From contig CAUJHZ010000045.1 in assembly GCA_963205185.1 (NCBI GenBank), forward strand, positions 1-64,000: 64,000 bases of DNA, given 5' to 3'. Each line of letters starts with the position of its first letter. Position 1 is the stretch's first letter. Below the pieces are notes generated by a model. The model saw nothing but the letters and a program-made list of their open reading frames with translations, was not told the DNA's origin and searched no databases. A program made the translations under genes and the position numbers. Positions 62,216-64,000 of this stretch are shown piece by piece. The DNA is from Planctomycetota bacterium (GTDB taxonomy: Bacteria; Planctomycetota; Phycisphaerae; Phycisphaerales; UBA5793).

Positions 62216-63415
62216 ATGGCCGGGGAGATCCTGCTCGCACGGAGAGCGACGTTGTCCCCTTGGTCGTACGGTCAATCCCGACTCAGGTTCATCGGCCAAC
62301 TGGCGCTGGTGGTGGTGCTGCCGTGGCCGCTTCGCGCCAGCCTCGCTCAGTCGCTCGAACTGGGTAGTGTCATCCCGTCATCGCTCAAGGGCCAGGTGAG
62401 CATCGAGCACCCGCCCGGCGAGCCTCCTCGCCTGCACGTCAACGCGCGCCTGCGCGGCTCGGCGCCGCATGGCGTGGTGTCGCTGCCATTCGATTTGCGC
62501 GATGGGCGCATCGTGCTGACGAACATGACCCTTCTCGAGCCCACGGCGCCTGGCGCCGAGCACGTTCTCGATCTGCTGCTCGACACGAGCGCGCAGGGCT
62601 CGCTGCTGCTCAGCGAGCGCGACGCCGCGAGATGCGGGGCCTGGGTTTCGGCCGAGGTGGGGCTGCAGCGCACCTGCGGCATCCGCGGAGGCGCCGAGTT
62701 TCTTTCGGGCGCGCTGGGCGGGCTGCGGCTTGGCGGAGTTTCGATGGAGCCGATCCCCGTTCGGACCAGTTCAGAGCCCATGGCGCCGCGCCTGGGCATC
62801 GACGCGCTCGCCGCGTTTGAGGGAGTGATTCTCGACTGGCCGCGCCGCCGGCTGCTGCTGGTTGTCCGCCGCACGCTCTACTCGGCCGACTCGCCGCCGT
62901 CGCGCGCCGCGATCGACGCGCTGGCCGCAAATGCGCACTGGACGAGCACGCCGCTGCTGCTCGGCGCTACGGCGGACTCGGTCGAGAGCCTGCGCCACGT
63001 GTTCATCATCTCGCGCGGCATGTGGCCGCGCATCACCATCCGCGTCGGCGACCGCGAGTATTCTGCTTTGGTGAGCACGGGCTACGCCGGCGACGTGTGG
63101 CTGCGCCAGGGTGTGCAGTGGCCGCTTGAAACGCCGGGAGCGGGCGTCTCAACGATTCTCGATGCCGCCACCCCGCTCCGGACGCGCCGACTCGGCGCGG
63201 CCCTTCGCATCGGAGATCGCGCGTACCACGACGTCCAAGTCGAAACCAACTGGCAGCCGCCGGCTGAGATGACCGACGTACCCGTCGATGCGGTCATCGG
63301 CCTGGGCCTGCTCAGCCGCGCGCCGGTCTGGCTCGACTTCGAAGCCGGAGTGCTGCGGGTATGGATCGGCGGAGATACGGTCGCGGCATTCGCCGGCGCT
63401 CGTCCATCAGACTGA
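62216..63415 (+). CDS. Exported tandem retropepsin-like protein
   Basis: A 399-residue protein with an N-terminal membrane or signal segment (FIGQLALVVVLPWPLRASLAQ). Two successive regions look like clan AA aspartic protease folds. The first has LLLDTSAQGSLLL (Asp-Thr-Ser in place of Asp-Thr-Gly) and ends PRLGIDALAAFEGVILDWPRRRLLLV. The second has LVSTGYAGDVWL (Ser in place of Asp) and ends VIGLGLLSRAPVWLDFEAGVLRVW. Only the first repeat keeps the catalytic Asp, so it may be active only as a dimer of proteins or not at all. Confidence 0.65.
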   Translation: MAGEILLARRATLSPWSYGQSRLRFIGQLALVVVLPWPLRASLAQSLELGSVIPSSLKGQVSIEHPPGEPPRLHVNARLRGSAPHGVVSLPFDLRDGRIVLTNMTLLEPTAPGAEHVLDLLLDTSAQGSLLLSERDAARCGAWVSAEVGLQRTCGIRGGAEFLSGALGGLRLGGVSMEPIPVRTSSEPMAPRLGIDALAAFEGVILDWPRRRLLLVVRRTLYSADSPPSRAAIDALAANAHWTSTPLLLGATADSVESLRHVFIISRGMWPRITIRVGDREYSALVSTGYAGDVWLRQGVQWPLETPGAGVSTILDAATPLRTRRLGAALRIGDRAYHDVQVETNWQPPAEMTDVPVDAVIGLGLLSRAPVWLDFEAGVLRVWIGGDTVAAFAGARPSD

Positions 63416-63425
63416 TCGCCTCAAG

Positions 63426-63462
63426 AAAAAGAAGCGGCCCCGCACGAAACATGCGGGGCCGC
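63426..63462 (-). terminator. Rho-independent terminator of the right-edge gene
   Basis: On the minus strand GCGGCCCCGCA and TGCGGGGCCGC form an 11-bp stem with a 7-base loop, then CTTCTTTTTC. It lies 34 bases after the stop of the gene at 63496. Confidence 0.9.
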
Positions 63463-63495
63463 GAGGGTTGGATGTGATGGAACCGACTCGATGCA

Positions 63496-64000
63496 TTACG
63501 GGATCTGCGCGACGTTGCTCGTGTTGCAGGATCCCGCTTCGACCAGTTGCAGGAAGTGACCGCACGCCGCGGTACCCGCCCGTCCATTCACGGAACCCGA
63601 CCCGCTGCCGGTGCCAATGGTGTTGATGAGTTGCACGCTGCCCTGCACACCGAGCATGGTGCCCGCGCACGGTCCGCCGGGGATGATGGTGCTGCCCTGG
63701 TTCTGTCCGAAGACGATGCCCTGCTGCACGCTCGGCGTCGCGTTGTTCCAGGAGACCGTCAACGTGCCGGGGCACACTCCCGAGATGCGAAGCGTGTAGC
63801 GACCCGCGCCGCCGGTAACTGCGGCGAGGCCATCGTGCGCGCCGAGGCCCGAGAGGCGCAGCGTGCGCGCGTAGCCGTTGTTGGGATCGATGCTGTAGAG
63901 GTTGCCGCTCCAGTCGATGAGCCAGTACAGGCCGGTGTCGTCGTCGTAGGCCATTCCGCAGTTGTTGAAGAACGCGCCGTCGTTGAGCAGCGTGGTGTTC
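63496..64000 (-). CDS. Secreted protein with shared C-terminal domain, 5' end outside window
   Basis: The last 167 codons of a protein whose start lies beyond the right edge; the frame is open to base 64000. The visible part has a propeller-like blade (NNCGMAYDDDTGLYWLIDWSGNLYSIDP) and then the shared C-terminal domain (CPGTLTVSWNNATPS, QQGIVFGQNQGSTIIPGG, CAGTMLGVQGS, CGHFLQLVEAGSC, SNVAQIP). This domain is almost the twin of that in the protein at 35359. A strong terminator follows. Confidence 0.8.
   Translation of the reverse strand, partial: NTTLLNDGAFFNNCGMAYDDDTGLYWLIDWSGNLYSIDPNNGYARTLRLSGLGAHDGLAAVTGGAGRYTLRISGVCPGTLTVSWNNATPSVQQGIVFGQNQGSTIIPGGPCAGTMLGVQGSVQLINTIGTGSGSGSVNGRAGTAACGHFLQLVEAGSCNTSNVAQIP

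Noticed and set aside
35359-63954. Dockerin or PEP-CTERM tails on the secreted proteins
   Set aside because: The tails have neither the Ca-binding dockerin repeats nor a Pro-Glu-Pro, membrane helix and Arg cluster; they are a different domain.

Overview
The window reads as high-GC Planctomycetota, most likely class Phycisphaerae. The reasons are: many exported proteins with lipoprotein or Sec signals; a TPR protein carrying two RNA-polymerase alpha C-terminal domains; a tricorn-type protease; a cyclase-kinase-TPR fusion; a family of secreted proteins sharing one C-terminal domain; and an intergenic hairpin element of a planctomycete type. These assignments rest on remembered family features, not on a search. 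The first ~1.7 kb is the exception. The end of recF and the N-terminal two thirds of gyrB look gammaproteobacterial (Xanthomonadales-like), while the end of gyrB looks planctomycetal. This suggests either an assembly join inside gyrB or a recombined gene.

Layout. 1-4.8 kb: recF end, gyrB, a TauE/SafE permease, a divergent PfkB sugar kinase and tRNA-Thr(CGT). 4.9-10.7 kb: a lipoprotein propeller gene, then a complete selenocysteine cassette on the minus strand, transcribed selD-selB-selA-tRNA-Sec. selD is itself a selenoprotein gene with an in-frame TGA followed by a SECIS-like hairpin. 10.7-16.7 kb: M1 aminopeptidase and tricorn-like protease, a likely periplasmic peptide-degradation pair. 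16.8-24.1 kb: small exported, lipoprotein, SRPBCC and PH-domain proteins and an HscA-like Hsp70, with a perfect 18-bp operator-like palindrome at 17.6 kb. 24.1-29.6 kb: ligA, priA and the TPR/alpha-CTD gene on the minus strand. 29.7-42.3 kb: a beta-carbonic-anhydrase-like protein, the cyclase-kinase-TPR protein, and five secreted proteins with different bodies but a common C-terminal domain; a sixth copy lies at the right edge. 42.6-47.4 kb: membrane and adhesin-like proteins and a tandem pair of exported helical paralogs. 47.5-53.8 kb: rnc, rpmH, a DUF2203 protein, ychF, an ECF sigma/anti-sigma pair and purB. 53.9-64 kb: an HDOD protein, LolD/LolE-type ABC genes, a double-FKBP protein, a DUF2339 membrane protein, a tandem retropepsin-like protein and the partial secreted protein.

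Genes that appear to work together: selD-selB-selA-selC make and insert selenocysteine; the M1 peptidase and tricorn protease degrade peptides; priA-ligA serve replication and repair; the ECF sigma factor and its partner are adjacent; the LolD/LolE-type genes form one lipoprotein or efflux export unit; and the sugar dehydrogenase and trypsin-like protease share an operon, a terminator and the C-terminal domain. No rRNA, CRISPR array, transposase or prophage was seen.
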